A stretch of 64,000 bases of DNA from Vibrio sp. Of7-15 (GTDB lineage Bacteria > Pseudomonadota > Gammaproteobacteria > Enterobacterales > Vibrionaceae), in the NCBI RefSeq assembly GCF_022347565.1, contig NZ_JAKRGH010000012.1, positions 62,001 to 126,000 on the forward strand, given 5' to 3'. Of this stretch, positions 1 to 10,314 are shown piece by piece. Made by a program: the position numbers and the translations under genes. Each line of letters opens with the position of its first letter. Position 1 is the first letter of the stretch. The notes under the pieces are model-generated. The model did no database searches, had not been told where the DNA came from, and saw only the letters and a list, made by a program, of their open reading frames with translations.

Positions 1-1
1 T

Positions 2-118
2 GACGATCAAGTGGTGACGAAGCGCGATCATGGTCCATGTCGCATTAGTTTTAATCAATATGAGATTAAACTGACTCCAATTATGGGGACGAAAAAAGAG
101 ATGGTAGAAAGCGAATAA
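2..118 (+). CDS. C-terminal end of an unrecognised protein (partial)
   Basis: An open frame enters from the left edge and stops at TAA 116-118, leaving 38 visible codons. The visible residues include the stretch GPCRISFNQYEIKLTPIMG and a charged tail ending MVESE. I do not recognise the family from this fragment. A good intrinsic terminator follows 25 bases after the stop, which supports this being a real gene end rather than a chance open frame. Confidence 0.55.
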   Translation, partial: DDQVVTKRDHGPCRISFNQYEIKLTPIMGTKKEMVESE

Positions 119-142
119 TTTCTGCTATTCAGATAAAAACCT

Positions 143-181
143 AAAAACTTCGCTGCCATTTATGGTTCGCGGAGTTTTTTT
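143..181 (+). terminator. Intrinsic terminator after the partial gene
   Basis: AAAAACTTCGC (143-153) pairs with GCGGAGTTTTT (169-179), with one G-U pair, around a 15-base loop, and the 3' arm runs into seven T. It ends the leftmost transcript before the chemoreceptor gene. The 180-base stretch between it and position 375 is AT-rich and probably holds the chemoreceptor promoter; I see no clear site there. Confidence 0.75.
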
Positions 182-375
182 ACCTTCTAACTTTCTTGAA
201 AACCTCTTTAACCCTTCTCTTAACCTCATATTTTATAAGTATATATTTCTATTTTTATACACGTGTGAATGCATACAAACAGAGGTTTTAATCTATAGTT
301 AATAGAATTATATCTATTGATGAAGTTAGTCTGTTGAAGTGTGTGGTAGCAGCTTACTTGAAATAAGGGGGCGCT

Positions 376-2262
376 ATGCACTTTTTTCTACCCGCTACCA
401 TTAAAGGTAAGCTGTATTTCACATCGTTATTGCTTGTTATTTCTTTGGTGTTATTTGGTTTTGTATTTGAATTGTCATTTAGGCAGCTCGATACGTTGCA
501 AAGCTCGTCCAAAATGATGCTACAAAGCCAGAACGACATCTTAATGCTGCGTCGCCACGAAAAAGACTTTTTATCTCGCTTGGATGAAAAGTATGTCGGG
601 AAGTTTGAGCAAACTCTGACAGGCTTACAATCGACGCTTACTCTCATGAGCCAACAGTTAGATGAGAGAGGTGTCGAAGGGACTCGTGATATCCAACACA
701 TGCAGTCTTTGCTGGATGATTATTGGCGTGATTTTAAGATGATTGCCCAATATAAAATGAAAGCAGGGTTTGATCATCACTCTGGATTACATGGTGATGC
801 TCGTGATGCTGCTCACTTCTTAGAGAACATTATTCAAAAATCAGGCGATGATAAAATATACAGTCATCTTCTGACGTTACGTCGTCACGAAAAAGACTTT
901 TTACAGCGAAGTGATAAGTATTATGCGAGACAGTTCGAGAGCACGTATCAAGCGTTGTTGCAGTCCCTTTCAGGATCGCGTTTGACACACAGTGAGCAAG
1001 TCTCTTTAGGGGCTGGATTACGTCGTTACCGAGACACATTCACGTCTTTAGTTGATGCCATTGAGGTGATTGGTTTTTCTCATAACTTAGGTCTTCAAGG
1101 TCAATTACGCCGCTCGGTTCATGAGGTCGAAAAAAACATCGAGCTTCTCCATCAAAGTTTGAGTTTGGTAATAGCCGATAAGCATCAATTGGTCCGAGTT
1201 AGGCTGATGGCATTTGGCATTGTTTCTGGGGCGATTCTCATTGGTTTGCTGTTTTTGCTGACACGTTCAGTCACGTCTAGAGTGAAAAGTGTTAATGCGT
1301 TAATGAAAGATATTGCTTCTGGGGAGGCTAACTTATCAGTCAAAATGGATGAGTCGGGTAAAGATGAATTATCGGAACTGGCTTGTTCGTTTAATCAGTT
1401 TGTCAGCAAGCTACAGAAATTAGTTGGCAGTGTTGGTGTTATTGCTTCGCAGTTAACCGATTCTTCATCGGAAACCGCTGCATTAGCCACTCAAACTCAA
1501 GAAAATGCTGAAGCCCAGCAGTCTGAATCTGAAATGGTTGCTACGGCGGCAAACCAATTGGCTGCAACTAGTCGAGACATTGCGGTTAGCGTAGCGAATG
1601 CGGCCAACGAAGCTGAAAAACTGAACATGACCGCTAAACAAGGGCAAGAGATAAACCACCTTATGTTCGAAGGCGTGACGGAGTTGGCTGCTCGGGTTGA
1701 GTCGTCACAAAATGCCATTGTTGCGCTTGAAAAAGAAAGTGATCGTATTGGCTCATTCATTGATTTGATCCGTGATATTACCGATCAAACTAATCTATTG
1801 GCACTTAATGCCGCCATTGAAGCGGCGCGTGCGGGTGAGCAAGGGCGAGGCTTCGCGGTTGTGGCGGATCAAGTGCGTGAGTTGGCCATGAAAACCCATG
1901 ATTCCACCGATGAAATTACGGTGATCATTGAGCAATTGCAAAAAGGGATTAAAAACAGTGTTGATCTGATGCAGAAAAACAAACAGTGTGCCGATGAGAG
2001 TGTACTGCAAACAGAGAAAACCCAAGAAGCCATGGCACTGATGATGGAGTCGATTACCAGTATTTTTGATCAGAATTTGCTTATTGCTTCGGCCTCTGAG
2101 CAGCAAACAAGCGTAACAGATAATATTGACCAAAATATTGTCGCCATTGCTGAATCGGCACAACAAACGTCTCAAGCGGCTTCTCACGCCAGTGATACTT
2201 GCGATCAAGTAAAAGATTTAGCCGTAGAGTTAAATCAGCTGGTGGTTGGGTTCCAGCGTTAG
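376..2262 (+). CDS. Methyl-accepting chemotaxis protein with an HBM ligand-binding domain
   Basis: A 628-residue transducer that senses a ligand outside the membrane and controls CheA/CheW. Membrane segment 1 lies at about residues 11-31 and segment 2 at about 277-297. The periplasmic part carries two copies of an LRRHEKDFL motif (about 58-66 and 168-176), spaced 110 residues apart. This duplicated motif is the hallmark of the helical bimodular (HBM) domain, known from McpS-type receptors of organic acids. A HAMP region follows. The signalling tip is [20 protein letters not shown] at about 468-487, the highly conserved hairpin of the family. The C-terminus lacks a CheR-tethering pentapeptide. 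The start ATG follows a G-rich Shine-Dalgarno sequence. The ligand cannot be read from sequence. Monocistronic, with terminators on both sides. Confidence 0.95.
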   Translation: MHFFLPATIKGKLYFTSLLLVISLVLFGFVFELSFRQLDTLQSSSKMMLQSQNDILMLRRHEKDFLSRLDEKYVGKFEQTLTGLQSTLTLMSQQLDERGVEGTRDIQHMQSLLDDYWRDFKMIAQYKMKAGFDHHSGLHGDARDAAHFLENIIQKSGDDKIYSHLLTLRRHEKDFLQRSDKYYARQFESTYQALLQSLSGSRLTHSEQVSLGAGLRRYRDTFTSLVDAIEVIGFSHNLGLQGQLRRSVHEVEKNIELLHQSLSLVIADKHQLVRVRLMAFGIVSGAILIGLLFLLTRSVTSRVKSVNALMKDIASGEANLSVKMDESGKDELSELACSFNQFVSKLQKLVGSVGVIASQLTDSSSETAALATQTQENAEAQQSESEMVATAANQLAATSRDIAVSVANAANEAEKLNMTAKQGQEINHLMFEGVTELAARVESSQNAIVALEKESDRIGSFIDLIRDITDQTNLLALNAAIEAARAGEQGRGFAVVADQVRELAMKTHDSTDEITVIIEQLQKGIKNSVDLMQKNKQCADESVLQTEKTQEAMALMMESITSIFDQNLLIASASEQQTSVTDNIDQNIVAIAESAQQTSQAASHASDTCDQVKDLAVELNQLVVGFQR

Positions 2263-2268
2263 TGCTCG

Positions 2269-2304
2269 TACACCCTGTGGCTATACTCTGTAGGGTGTAT
2301 TTTT
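2269..2304 (+). terminator. Intrinsic terminator after the chemoreceptor
   Basis: TACACCCT (2269-2276) pairs perfectly with AGGGTGTA (2292-2299) and is followed by five T. It ends only a few bases before the start of the next gene, so that gene must have its own promoter very close by or depend on read-through. Confidence 0.8.
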
Positions 2305-2309
2305 GAGTG

Positions 2310-3107
2310 ATGAGAGATGTGAAAAAGCTGAAGCGTTATCAATACGAACGTTACGCTGTGTTGTGTAATTTAGCGTATTCAGAACAATTCTCCCAAAGTC
2401 GTTATGCTTTTTCGCTTCAAGGGCACCGAATCGTGAAAAATCGTTGGGGGAAAAACATGATCCGCGTTTTGTGGAGCCAGCATAAACAGGAAGTGATTGT
2501 GGTTATCAAAGGCTCTCACAGCGTAACGGATTGGTTACTTAACTTTTTTTTGTGGCCGTGCCGTTGTTTGGAGCATGGTTCTGATTATCATATTCATGCT
2601 GGATTCTATCGCCTTCTAAGGCAAGAAAGTCGTCCCAGTAGTAATGAAGAAGCATTGGGTTTGTCTGTGCATGAACGTTTGTTTGCGATACTAATCCCTT
2701 TGATTCAAGAGGGTAAGCGTGTTTCTTTTACTGGGCACTCTTCTGGTGGTGCTATTGCGTTAGTGATGGCGGATTGGTTGGAGCGTTTGCACCCAGGTGC
2801 CATTAAACGTGTGGTGACGTTTGGGCAGCCAGCCATTGGTTGTAAAAATTTTGAACGACGTTATACCCTTTCTCGGTGCACTTATCGCATTTGCTGTGAT
2901 TTAGATGCTGTGACTTTCATGCCACCAATTCCTTTATTGTATTGGCATGTGGGGCGCATGTTGTGGCTGTATAATGGTCGAATTTATGAAAATGTCTCCA
3001 CTCCAAATCGACTGTGGCGATCAATACTGAGTTGGATATTACGCCCCTTTTCCTATCATTTTATGAGTAAATATATTCGTAATAAAGACTTCTTTGATGA
3101 GCATTAA
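2310..3107 (+). CDS. Lipase class 3 (alpha/beta hydrolase) family protein
   Basis: A 265-residue protein with the complete catalytic set of class 3 lipases: the nucleophile elbow GHSSG with Ser144, Asp199 in DLDAVTFMP, and His213 in WHVGRMLWLYNGR. The preceding motif TFGQPAIG is also typical. The family hydrolyses acylglycerol or phospholipid esters. No signal peptide or membrane segment is seen at the N-terminus, so it is predicted to be intracellular; the substrate is unknown. The start is uncertain: GTG 2307 and ATG 2310 are adjacent and neither has a clear ribosome-binding site, because the previous terminator occupies that position. A 177-base gap follows before the macroglobulin gene, with no terminator visible. 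Confidence 0.85.
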   Translation: MRDVKKLKRYQYERYAVLCNLAYSEQFSQSRYAFSLQGHRIVKNRWGKNMIRVLWSQHKQEVIVVIKGSHSVTDWLLNFFLWPCRCLEHGSDYHIHAGFYRLLRQESRPSSNEEALGLSVHERLFAILIPLIQEGKRVSFTGHSSGGAIALVMADWLERLHPGAIKRVVTFGQPAIGCKNFERRYTLSRCTYRICCDLDAVTFMPPIPLLYWHVGRMLWLYNGRIYENVSTPNRLWRSILSWILRPFSYHFMSKYIRNKDFFDEH

Positions 3108-3326
3108 TGTTGTTTTTATCAATATTGTTTTCATGTTTTTGGGCTCATTTGTTTTTATGTAACTTTTTATTTCTGCTCACCAAATCATAAAATTCATTAT
3201 AAAAACAATACTTAGCCTAGAAATGCTATCTACCCTTTGGTCATATCATCTACAATTTGCGTACATTTAAAATAATCAACTCGGTTGGCGGGTTTTATGG
3301 TAATAACCAGTAAATTGGAGAGATGT

Positions 3327-6300
3327 ATGGCGACGAGGAGAACTATAGCCCTGTGGGTGAGTACTCTGTGTTTTTTACTTTTGAGTATGGCTAAGGCTTA
3401 TGCAGCCGAAGTGACATTTGTTGGTAATTATACCCACCAAGGAAAACCTGCGATTATTGTGCAGTTTGATGGAAAAATTAATAGTAAAAAATTGGCAACG
3501 ATTCAAAAGCTGCCTACAAAGTCTTCATCATCTCAGTCATCTAAAAAATCGACGGATTGGATTTTTAATGGGGCTCAAAATGCCCTTATTTATGACCAAG
3601 TCGCGGTGAACCAGCGTTATAAAGTGATCATTGCTAAAGATGTTGAGACCTTGGTTGCGAGAGAGCAAGAAGTCACTATTTTTGAGCGGGAACCGCAAGT
3701 GAGTTTGGTGGGTCGTGGTCCGGTGGTGCCTGCGAAAGGTAGCCGAACACTACCGATTACCGCAGTGAATGCGGAGCAGATCTCCGTGGAAGTACTGCAC
3801 GTTACCGATCCTTCTCGACTGCTTAATGAAATGTATTATCAAGAAGATGTGAGTCCTTGGCGACTTAACCGAATGCGTAAAAGCTATCAATCGGTGACGA
3901 CATTAAATTTTGATTTGCCCCATTCTGCAGTAAACCAAGATGTACAGACCGCAATTACTTTACCAAAAGAGTTAAAAGACGGCTGGTATATCGTTGTGAT
4001 GAAAGTGGCTGGCGATTTTAATAGCAGCAATTACACCATTGCTCATGTGTTGCTTACGGACATTGGTGTCCAAGCCAAGGTATTTAAAAACCAGCTCAAT
4101 GTTCAGCTGAGTTCGCTGTCTACAGGCAAAGCCATTCGTGGTGCAACCGCGTTTATTTTACAAAAAGATCAAAAGCGTGTTGAGTTGGGGGGAATGCCAG
4201 GAAGTCAGCATCAGTTTAACTATGACGTCCAAACTGGCGATTCATTGGTGATTCAATACAAGAACCAATATAGCTTATTGCCATTAAAAGAAGTGCCGCT
4301 GGACTTATCGGGTTTTAAAGTGACTGGGCGTGAGTGGCAAGAAGTGGAAGCGTTTGCCTATTCCAACCGGAACTTGTTTAAGCCAGGTGAATTGTTACCG
4401 CTTAACATCATACTTCGTGATCAAGATGGTGAGGCGTTACCCAAGCAGCGTTTGTTTGTGGAATACGTCAAACCTGATGGTCAAATTGCGACATCTCGCT
4501 GGCTACCCGAATCGGATGCGACAGGCTTCTATCAAGATCATTTCTCGATCCCTAAAGGCGCTCCGTTAGGCCGTTGGAGTGCGAATATTAAGCACCATAA
4601 AGACGCCAAACAAACGCTGAATCAATTTTCATTTAATGTCAGTGAGTTTGTGCCTGAGCGCATGGATTTACTGGTGGATGTTGCCACAGGGGTACAAACC
4701 AAAACCGAATCTTTGCCTGTGGGTTTAGAAGGCATGTACCTATTTGGTGCGCCAGCAAATGGCAATAAAGTGGGTATTTCATCATTCTATCAACCAAAAA
4801 ATCATTTTGAAGGTCCGTACAAAGACTTCTTCGTGGGTGAAGCTTTCTCGATCAGCCATTGGCGAGATGTGCCTGATATTGATGCCGTTAAATTGGATGA
4901 AAACGGTCAGAAAGAGATGTCGTTGCCTCTTATTAAGCAATCGCTATTGAAGTCGCCAGTACTGACGCGCTTCAATTTTGAATTGTTTGAAACGGGCGGT
5001 GCGACGGTTCAGCGCAACAAGCAATTCATGTTGTGGACGGGCCAACCTTTGGCGGGCATTTTACCTACGGGTGAAGAAGTACCGTCATACAGCAAAGCGG
5101 AATTTGGAATTGGTTTGCTGGATGGTAAAGGGGAAGCCTTGCTGTCGGGTAAAGTGAACTACTTGCTTGAGCGTAATCGTGGTGGCTACTACTGGACTTA
5201 CAGTGAGTCTGATGGTTGGCAGTTACAACACGATAATGAATGGCAGCCAGTGGTGTCTGACTCTTTAACTTTAACGAAAGATAAGGCCAGTTCGATCTTC
5301 TTAGACGTTGATTGGGGGAGCTATCGTTTAACCGCGACGACCGAAGCTGGGTTAGTGACGCGTTATTCTTTTTGGGCTGGATGGGGTGCATCAGAAGAGT
5401 TACAACCAGCAAAGCCTGATCAGTTGTCCATGAGCTTAGATAAAACCCATTATCAAGATGGCGACACCGCAGTGGTAACGGTTCAAAGTGATGTAGCAGG
5501 TAGCCTGTTCTTCTCATTAGAATCTAACCATGTGGAATGGCAGAAAGTACATGAGATCAAGGCTGGTGAGCATCAGTTTAAGATCCCATTAGATAAAAAT
5601 TTAAAGCGTCATGATGTGTACTTGAGTGCCACGCTGGTCAGCACTAATAATGGCATGCCGCGTCGTTATTTTTCGGTGATGCCTGTTAAATTTGATCGTC
5701 AAGCACGTCAATTGGCGGTGAAGGTAGATTATGAAGACACTTTGATCCCGCTTGAACCTGCCACGTTTACGGTTACTTTACCTGAAGCCACAACGAAACC
5801 TGCTTGGGTGACGTTGTCTTTGGTGGATAAGGGCATCATTAATCTGGCTCGTTATAAAGTGCCGAGCATTAACGATTGGTTCTTTGCTCAGCGTCGTTAC
5901 AGCTCTGATGTGATTGATCTGTATTCTCGTATTTATCAGCAACGTCCCGACTCTTTCTTAACTCACCGTTATGGTGGTGATGCGGCGTTAGACAGTAATG
6001 CGCAGCTAGACGACACGGTAGAAAGCAAAACCATTACCATCATGAGCGATGCTGTGCAGTTTGATGAGCAAGGCCAAGCACAACTGACAGTGGATATTCC
6101 TGATTATAATGGTCAGGCGCAAGTGGTGGCGACGGTCTTCAGTGCGGATCAATACGGGTATTCTGTGTCGGATGTGGATATTGTTTCTCCGATTGTGGCA
6201 GAGTTGGCGGTGCCTCGATTCTTTGCACCAGGAGACAGCAGTCAAACTCTACTGGAGGTATTTAACCAATCTGGTAATACCCAGAAAGTGACGGCAACGG

Positions 6301-8120
6301 TATCTGGATCAGAGCAGCTGATGTTTACAGGTAAGCAAACACTTACGGCAACATTGAAAGACGGAGAAAGGCAGTTCTTATCTGTCCCGTTTGATATTAG
6401 TACTGCAGGTAAACCTCATTCGCTGGCTTCATTAGCCATTGATGTTTTGGCAATTGAAACAGGAGCAGACGGCCAAGAAACGGAAAGTTTTAAGCAAACT
6501 CGAGATTGGTCTATTCCTGTTCGTGTTACTCAGCCTGTGGTCAGCAATAAATATGGATTAACGCTACCAGCGCATCGTTCAACATCTGATGAAGAAAAGC
6601 CATTTGCCAGTGTGACGGGCAAATATTGGTCAGGTCTGCAAAAATCCTCAAACCCTGTGGCTACGGTGAGCTTCTCACGAACGCCACAAATTAACGTGCT
6701 CGATCACAGTGAAGATTTGTTCCGCTACCCTTATGGATGTGCAGAGCAAACCACCAGTAAGGCATTTCCTTGGTTATTAAAAGATGACAGTTTAGTGCCG
6801 TTGAAAAAGCAACAAGCTGAAGAAAAAACAGAGCGAGAGATCTTAGAAGCGGCAATATTAAGACTGGCGACCATGCAAAAAGCCAATGGTAGCTTTGCAA
6901 TGTGGAATAAACACGGCGTAGAGCAACCATGGATCAGTGTGTATGTGACGGAGTTCCTGTGGGAAGCTTCGCAGCAATACCCTAATCTTGTGCCACAAAA
7001 CATGTTGGAAAAAGCATTAAAGAATATTGTGCAGTACCCACAGCGCAGTCAGCTTTCTTCAAGCCGTTATTATGCTGCGTGGTTAGGGGCGAAAACACAA
7101 CGTTTGGAATACACCACGTTGTGGCAGTTAGATAAGTTCAGTCGTGAAAAAGGCATTAGTTCACCATTATCGGCGGCTTATTTAGGTGGTGCATTTTTAC
7201 TTCATGGTGCGCAGCCACAAGCTAACTATTACTTCAAACAAGTGAGTGATTTGTACCGAACAACCAAGCACGAAAGAAGCCGAGATTACGATTACGGTTC
7301 GACGATTCGTGATTACGCAAAAATCGTGACGCTGTTGTCAGAGCTAGAGCAAGTGATCACATTAAATGACAAACTGCAAAGCTTGCGTAATGAAATGGCA
7401 GAGCGCATTGTGAATTTGTTTGCGGAACGACGTTACCTGAGTACTCAAGAGCAAACTTCACTGGTTCAAGCGGGTGTGGCGCTAAGTGCACTAAACCAAC
7501 AATCGGTGAGCATGGAAGTTTCGACGGGTGATAATGAGTTTTCACTGCTAAATGCGATGGGATCTGGCCTCGCGTCGGTGGAGCAAGATGGCACGATCGT
7601 AAACCCGAATGATCATGACTTGTATGTGCAGATATTAACGAAAGGGTTAGCTGATCCTAAGGCCGCTGAGTCGACTTTGCCGTTTTATACCGCAGTGAGA
7701 GAATATCGCCGCAGTGATGGCAGCATGTATCAAGGCGAAGCGTTAGACATTGGTGAAAAGTTGATTGTGACGGTGCGCTATAAGTTAAGGCAGACTGTAC
7801 GAAATGCCATGTTAGTGGAGTTTTTACCAACTGGTTTCGTGTTAGAAAACCCAGATCGTACTGATAGTGCCGATTTGATTTTAAGAGCGGAGCTAAAGCC
7901 AATGAGCCGCACTGAAACTTTGGAATACCGTAACGATCGCTTAATGGCGGCATTTAATGCCAGATCCGGGGACGAATATCAGTTTAACTATGTCATTCGT
8001 GCTGAAACGCCAGGAAGTTCAGCGGTGCCTGCTTTGTATTTAGAGGATATGTATCAACCAGAAAAATTCATCTATGAAACAACCAAACCATCTCGTTTTG
8101 TTATTAATGAGGTGAAGTAA
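3327..8120 (+). CDS. Bacterial alpha-2-macroglobulin with thioester motif
   Basis: A 1597-residue secreted protease trap. The signal peptide ends at AKAYA (cleavage after about residue 26). There is no lipobox, so it is predicted to be soluble in the periplasm, unlike E. coli YfhM, which is a lipoprotein. The thioester motif is YPYGCAEQTTS with Cys1138 and Gln1141, the bonded pair that captures an attacking protease covalently. The regions before it fit the repeated MG domains. The start ATG 3327 has a GGAGAG ribosome-binding site; an in-frame upstream start at 3285 has none. It lies three bases before the PBP1C gene. This pairing is widespread and suggests defence of the periplasm during cell-wall repair. 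Length is close to the roughly 1650 residues usual in this family. Confidence 0.93.
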   Translation: MATRRTIALWVSTLCFLLLSMAKAYAAEVTFVGNYTHQGKPAIIVQFDGKINSKKLATIQKLPTKSSSSQSSKKSTDWIFNGAQNALIYDQVAVNQRYKVIIAKDVETLVAREQEVTIFEREPQVSLVGRGPVVPAKGSRTLPITAVNAEQISVEVLHVTDPSRLLNEMYYQEDVSPWRLNRMRKSYQSVTTLNFDLPHSAVNQDVQTAITLPKELKDGWYIVVMKVAGDFNSSNYTIAHVLLTDIGVQAKVFKNQLNVQLSSLSTGKAIRGATAFILQKDQKRVELGGMPGSQHQFNYDVQTGDSLVIQYKNQYSLLPLKEVPLDLSGFKVTGREWQEVEAFAYSNRNLFKPGELLPLNIILRDQDGEALPKQRLFVEYVKPDGQIATSRWLPESDATGFYQDHFSIPKGAPLGRWSANIKHHKDAKQTLNQFSFNVSEFVPERMDLLVDVATGVQTKTESLPVGLEGMYLFGAPANGNKVGISSFYQPKNHFEGPYKDFFVGEAFSISHWRDVPDIDAVKLDENGQKEMSLPLIKQSLLKSPVLTRFNFELFETGGATVQRNKQFMLWTGQPLAGILPTGEEVPSYSKAEFGIGLLDGKGEALLSGKVNYLLERNRGGYYWTYSESDGWQLQHDNEWQPVVSDSLTLTKDKASSIFLDVDWGSYRLTATTEAGLVTRYSFWAGWGASEELQPAKPDQLSMSLDKTHYQDGDTAVVTVQSDVAGSLFFSLESNHVEWQKVHEIKAGEHQFKIPLDKNLKRHDVYLSATLVSTNNGMPRRYFSVMPVKFDRQARQLAVKVDYEDTLIPLEPATFTVTLPEATTKPAWVTLSLVDKGIINLARYKVPSINDWFFAQRRYSSDVIDLYSRIYQQRPDSFLTHRYGGDAALDSNAQLDDTVESKTITIMSDAVQFDEQGQAQLTVDIPDYNGQAQVVATVFSADQYGYSVSDVDIVSPIVAELAVPRFFAPGDSSQTLLEVFNQSGNTQKVTATVSGSEQLMFTGKQTLTATLKDGERQFLSVPFDISTAGKPHSLASLAIDVLAIETGADGQETESFKQTRDWSIPVRVTQPVVSNKYGLTLPAHRSTSDEEKPFASVTGKYWSGLQKSSNPVATVSFSRTPQINVLDHSEDLFRYPYGCAEQTTSKAFPWLLKDDSLVPLKKQQAEEKTEREILEAAILRLATMQKANGSFAMWNKHGVEQPWISVYVTEFLWEASQQYPNLVPQNMLEKALKNIVQYPQRSQLSSSRYYAAWLGAKTQRLEYTTLWQLDKFSREKGISSPLSAAYLGGAFLLHGAQPQANYYFKQVSDLYRTTKHERSRDYDYGSTIRDYAKIVTLLSELEQVITLNDKLQSLRNEMAERIVNLFAERRYLSTQEQTSLVQAGVALSALNQQSVSMEVSTGDNEFSLLNAMGSGLASVEQDGTIVNPNDHDLYVQILTKGLADPKAAESTLPFYTAVREYRRSDGSMYQGEALDIGEKLIVTVRYKLRQTVRNAMLVEFLPTGFVLENPDRTDSADLILRAELKPMSRTETLEYRNDRLMAAFNARSGDEYQFNYVIRAETPGSSAVPALYLEDMYQPEKFIYETTKPSRFVINEVK

Positions 8121-8123
8121 CTT

Positions 8124-10280
8124 TTGTTGTGGATGAAACGTGGCGCAGGCGCTCTTATTGGATTAGTTGCGGTTTGTTCTGTGGGGTTTGCTGGCCTAAA
8201 TCAGGTGTACCCGCTTGATTTGGCCAGCCGTACTGATCAATCAACAACGGTGTTTTCTCGTGAAGGCGAAGTGTTACGCCAGTTTGCTAATTCACAAGGG
8301 GTATACCGTATAGCGACAACCCATCAAGAGGTGTCTGCTTTTTACTTACAGGCCTTACTGGAATACGAAGATAAGTATTTTTATTATCACCCTGGAGTAA
8401 ACCCGTTAGCGTTACTGCGAGCGCTTGGTCAGCAGTTGTATTATGGTCGAGTGATCTCTGGTGGCTCGACTTTGACAATGCAAGTGGCTCGCATGTTTTA
8501 CCCGCATAAAAGGACTTATGCGGGGAAACTTGAACAAATATTTCGTGCTTTCCAATTAGAGCTTACTTACAGTAAATCTCAGATCCTGGACTTGTACTTA
8601 ACTCATACCCCAATGGGAGGCAATATAGAAGGGGTAGAGGCGGCGAGCCAACGTTACTACGCCAAACACGCTGATGAGTTAAGTCCTGTTGAAGCGGCTA
8701 CGTTAGTGGTGGTGCCTCAAAGGCCGAGTTTATATCGCCCAGATCGTCACCCAGAGCGCGCGCTTAAGGCTCGCAATAAGGTGCTACGCCGTGTGTATGA
8801 GGCGATGGATATTCGTACCTCTGAGCTTGAACGTATGTTGGCCTCGCCGTTACACGCGGATCGTCATAACAGTGCTCTGTTTGCTCCTTTATTAGCTCGA
8901 CGTTTAAAAGCGCATGCTGATAATGCCACGGAGATCCAAACCTTCATTGATTTTACGATTCAATCGGATGTAGAGCAGGTGATCCACCAACGCAGTCAGC
9001 AGTGGTCAGCACCTTTGTCTGCGGCTGTGTTAGTCATGGATAATAAAAACGGAGAAGTGCTGGCATACAAAGGCTCTGCGGATATTAATGATCTCTATCG
9101 CTATGGTCATGTGGATATGGTGCAGGCGGTTCGTTCGCCTGGCTCTGCGTTAAAGCCTTTTATTTATGGTGTCGCGTTAGATAAAGGGTTAGTGCACTCA
9201 GCCAGCTTGTTAACGGATGCGCCGCGTCAGTTTGGGGATTATCGCCCTCATAATTTTGACAGGCGCTTCTCTGATGCAATTCGACTCGATCATGCGTTGC
9301 AAAAATCGAAAAACGTGCCTGTTGTTCAGGTGCTAAATCATGTTGGGCCACAGCAGTTTATGGATCAACTGAGTGGGGCCGATATTGATTTGAAAGTGGC
9401 AGAAGCCAACCTGTCGATAGCTTTAGGTGGGGTTGGGATTCGGTTGGAAGATCTCGTGACGCTGTTTTCGTCGTTAGCAAGAAATGGGGAAAGCATGTTT
9501 CCTCGTTTCAAGGCTCAAGACCGTGTGGTGAGTAAACCGCTGCTATCACCAGCCAGTAGTTGGATTTTATATGAAATACTAAAAGACATTGCGCCACCTG
9601 ATCGGGTAAGGGCGGCCTATCAGCGTAATGTGGCATGGAAAACGGGCACCAGTTATGGCTATCGTGATGCTTGGGCCATTGGAACCAGTGCCGATTACAC
9701 GGTAGGGGTTTGGATTGGCCGACCTGATGGTGCGCCTTATGTTGGACAAACTGGGGCAAACCAAGCGGCACCACTGTTGTTTGATGTGTTCGACCTTTTG
9801 CCCAAAGATCGATCTTTTGTTACCAAGCCTGATCAGGTCACTCAAGAGAATATCTGTTGGCCAAGTGGCTTGCATGCGGCGTTGGTGAACCCAATGGATT
9901 GTGTGGTGCGACAATCTGCGTTGACCATTAATCATCATACTCCCCCGACTCTTCGGCAACAGAGTGGGTTTGAAGGACTGCATCAGTGGCCTCAACCTTT
10001 GTTGAATTGGTCAAAAAAAACAGGGAATCAATTAGCAAGCCAAGCTTCTGTTGGCGTTGAAAAAAATATCCACATCATCCGCCCTAAACAAGGTATGCAG
10101 TTATTCCCTTACCCAGGACAGCGATTTACTTTGATCGCCAATTTGGAATCGGTGGTGTGGTATCTCAATGATCAAAAGCTGCCAACCAATCAATTGAAAT
10201 TAGACGATTTACAAGCAGGAAGTTATCGATTGAGTGCTTGTAATATTGGTTGTGATACGGTGCAGTTTGTCATTAATTAA
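8124..10280 (+). CDS. pbpC: Penicillin-binding protein 1C (peptidoglycan glycosyltransferase/transpeptidase)
   Basis: A 718-residue bifunctional class A penicillin-binding protein anchored by an N-terminal membrane segment (about residues 5-25). The glycosyltransferase (GT51) signature is EDKYFYYHPG with Glu82, followed by GGSTLTMQ. The transpeptidase has SALK with Ser341/Lys344, SKN at 395-397 and KTG at 506-508. The final 90 or so residues fit the C-terminal domain of the PbpC subfamily (BiPBP_C). It is translated from the macroglobulin message: GAGGTGAAG lies 6-7 bases before TTG 8124, which favours the TTG start, but ATG 8133 is also possible. Both products would act in the periplasm at the cell wall. 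Slightly shorter than E. coli PbpC (770). Confidence 0.93.
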   Translation: MLWMKRGAGALIGLVAVCSVGFAGLNQVYPLDLASRTDQSTTVFSREGEVLRQFANSQGVYRIATTHQEVSAFYLQALLEYEDKYFYYHPGVNPLALLRALGQQLYYGRVISGGSTLTMQVARMFYPHKRTYAGKLEQIFRAFQLELTYSKSQILDLYLTHTPMGGNIEGVEAASQRYYAKHADELSPVEAATLVVVPQRPSLYRPDRHPERALKARNKVLRRVYEAMDIRTSELERMLASPLHADRHNSALFAPLLARRLKAHADNATEIQTFIDFTIQSDVEQVIHQRSQQWSAPLSAAVLVMDNKNGEVLAYKGSADINDLYRYGHVDMVQAVRSPGSALKPFIYGVALDKGLVHSASLLTDAPRQFGDYRPHNFDRRFSDAIRLDHALQKSKNVPVVQVLNHVGPQQFMDQLSGADIDLKVAEANLSIALGGVGIRLEDLVTLFSSLARNGESMFPRFKAQDRVVSKPLLSPASSWILYEILKDIAPPDRVRAAYQRNVAWKTGTSYGYRDAWAIGTSADYTVGVWIGRPDGAPYVGQTGANQAAPLLFDVFDLLPKDRSFVTKPDQVTQENICWPSGLHAALVNPMDCVVRQSALTINHHTPPTLRQQSGFEGLHQWPQPLLNWSKKTGNQLASQASVGVEKNIHIIRPKQGMQLFPYPGQRFTLIANLESVVWYLNDQKLPTNQLKLDDLQAGSYRLSACNIGCDTVQFVIN

Positions 10281-10314
10281 CGTTGTTATTAATTAAAAGA
10301 ATAAGGCAGTTTTC

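Noticed and set aside
5065-5517. Minus-strand open frame of 150 codons inside the macroglobulin gene
   Set aside because: The composition is that of an antisense shadow (rich in His, Pro, Ser, Leu), there is no ribosome-binding site, and the + strand gene is certain here.
10274-10298. TTAATTAA repeated in inverted orientation after pbpC
   Set aside because: Pure AT palindromes are frequent by chance in this composition, and the MAPEG gene follows directly; no terminator function is evident.
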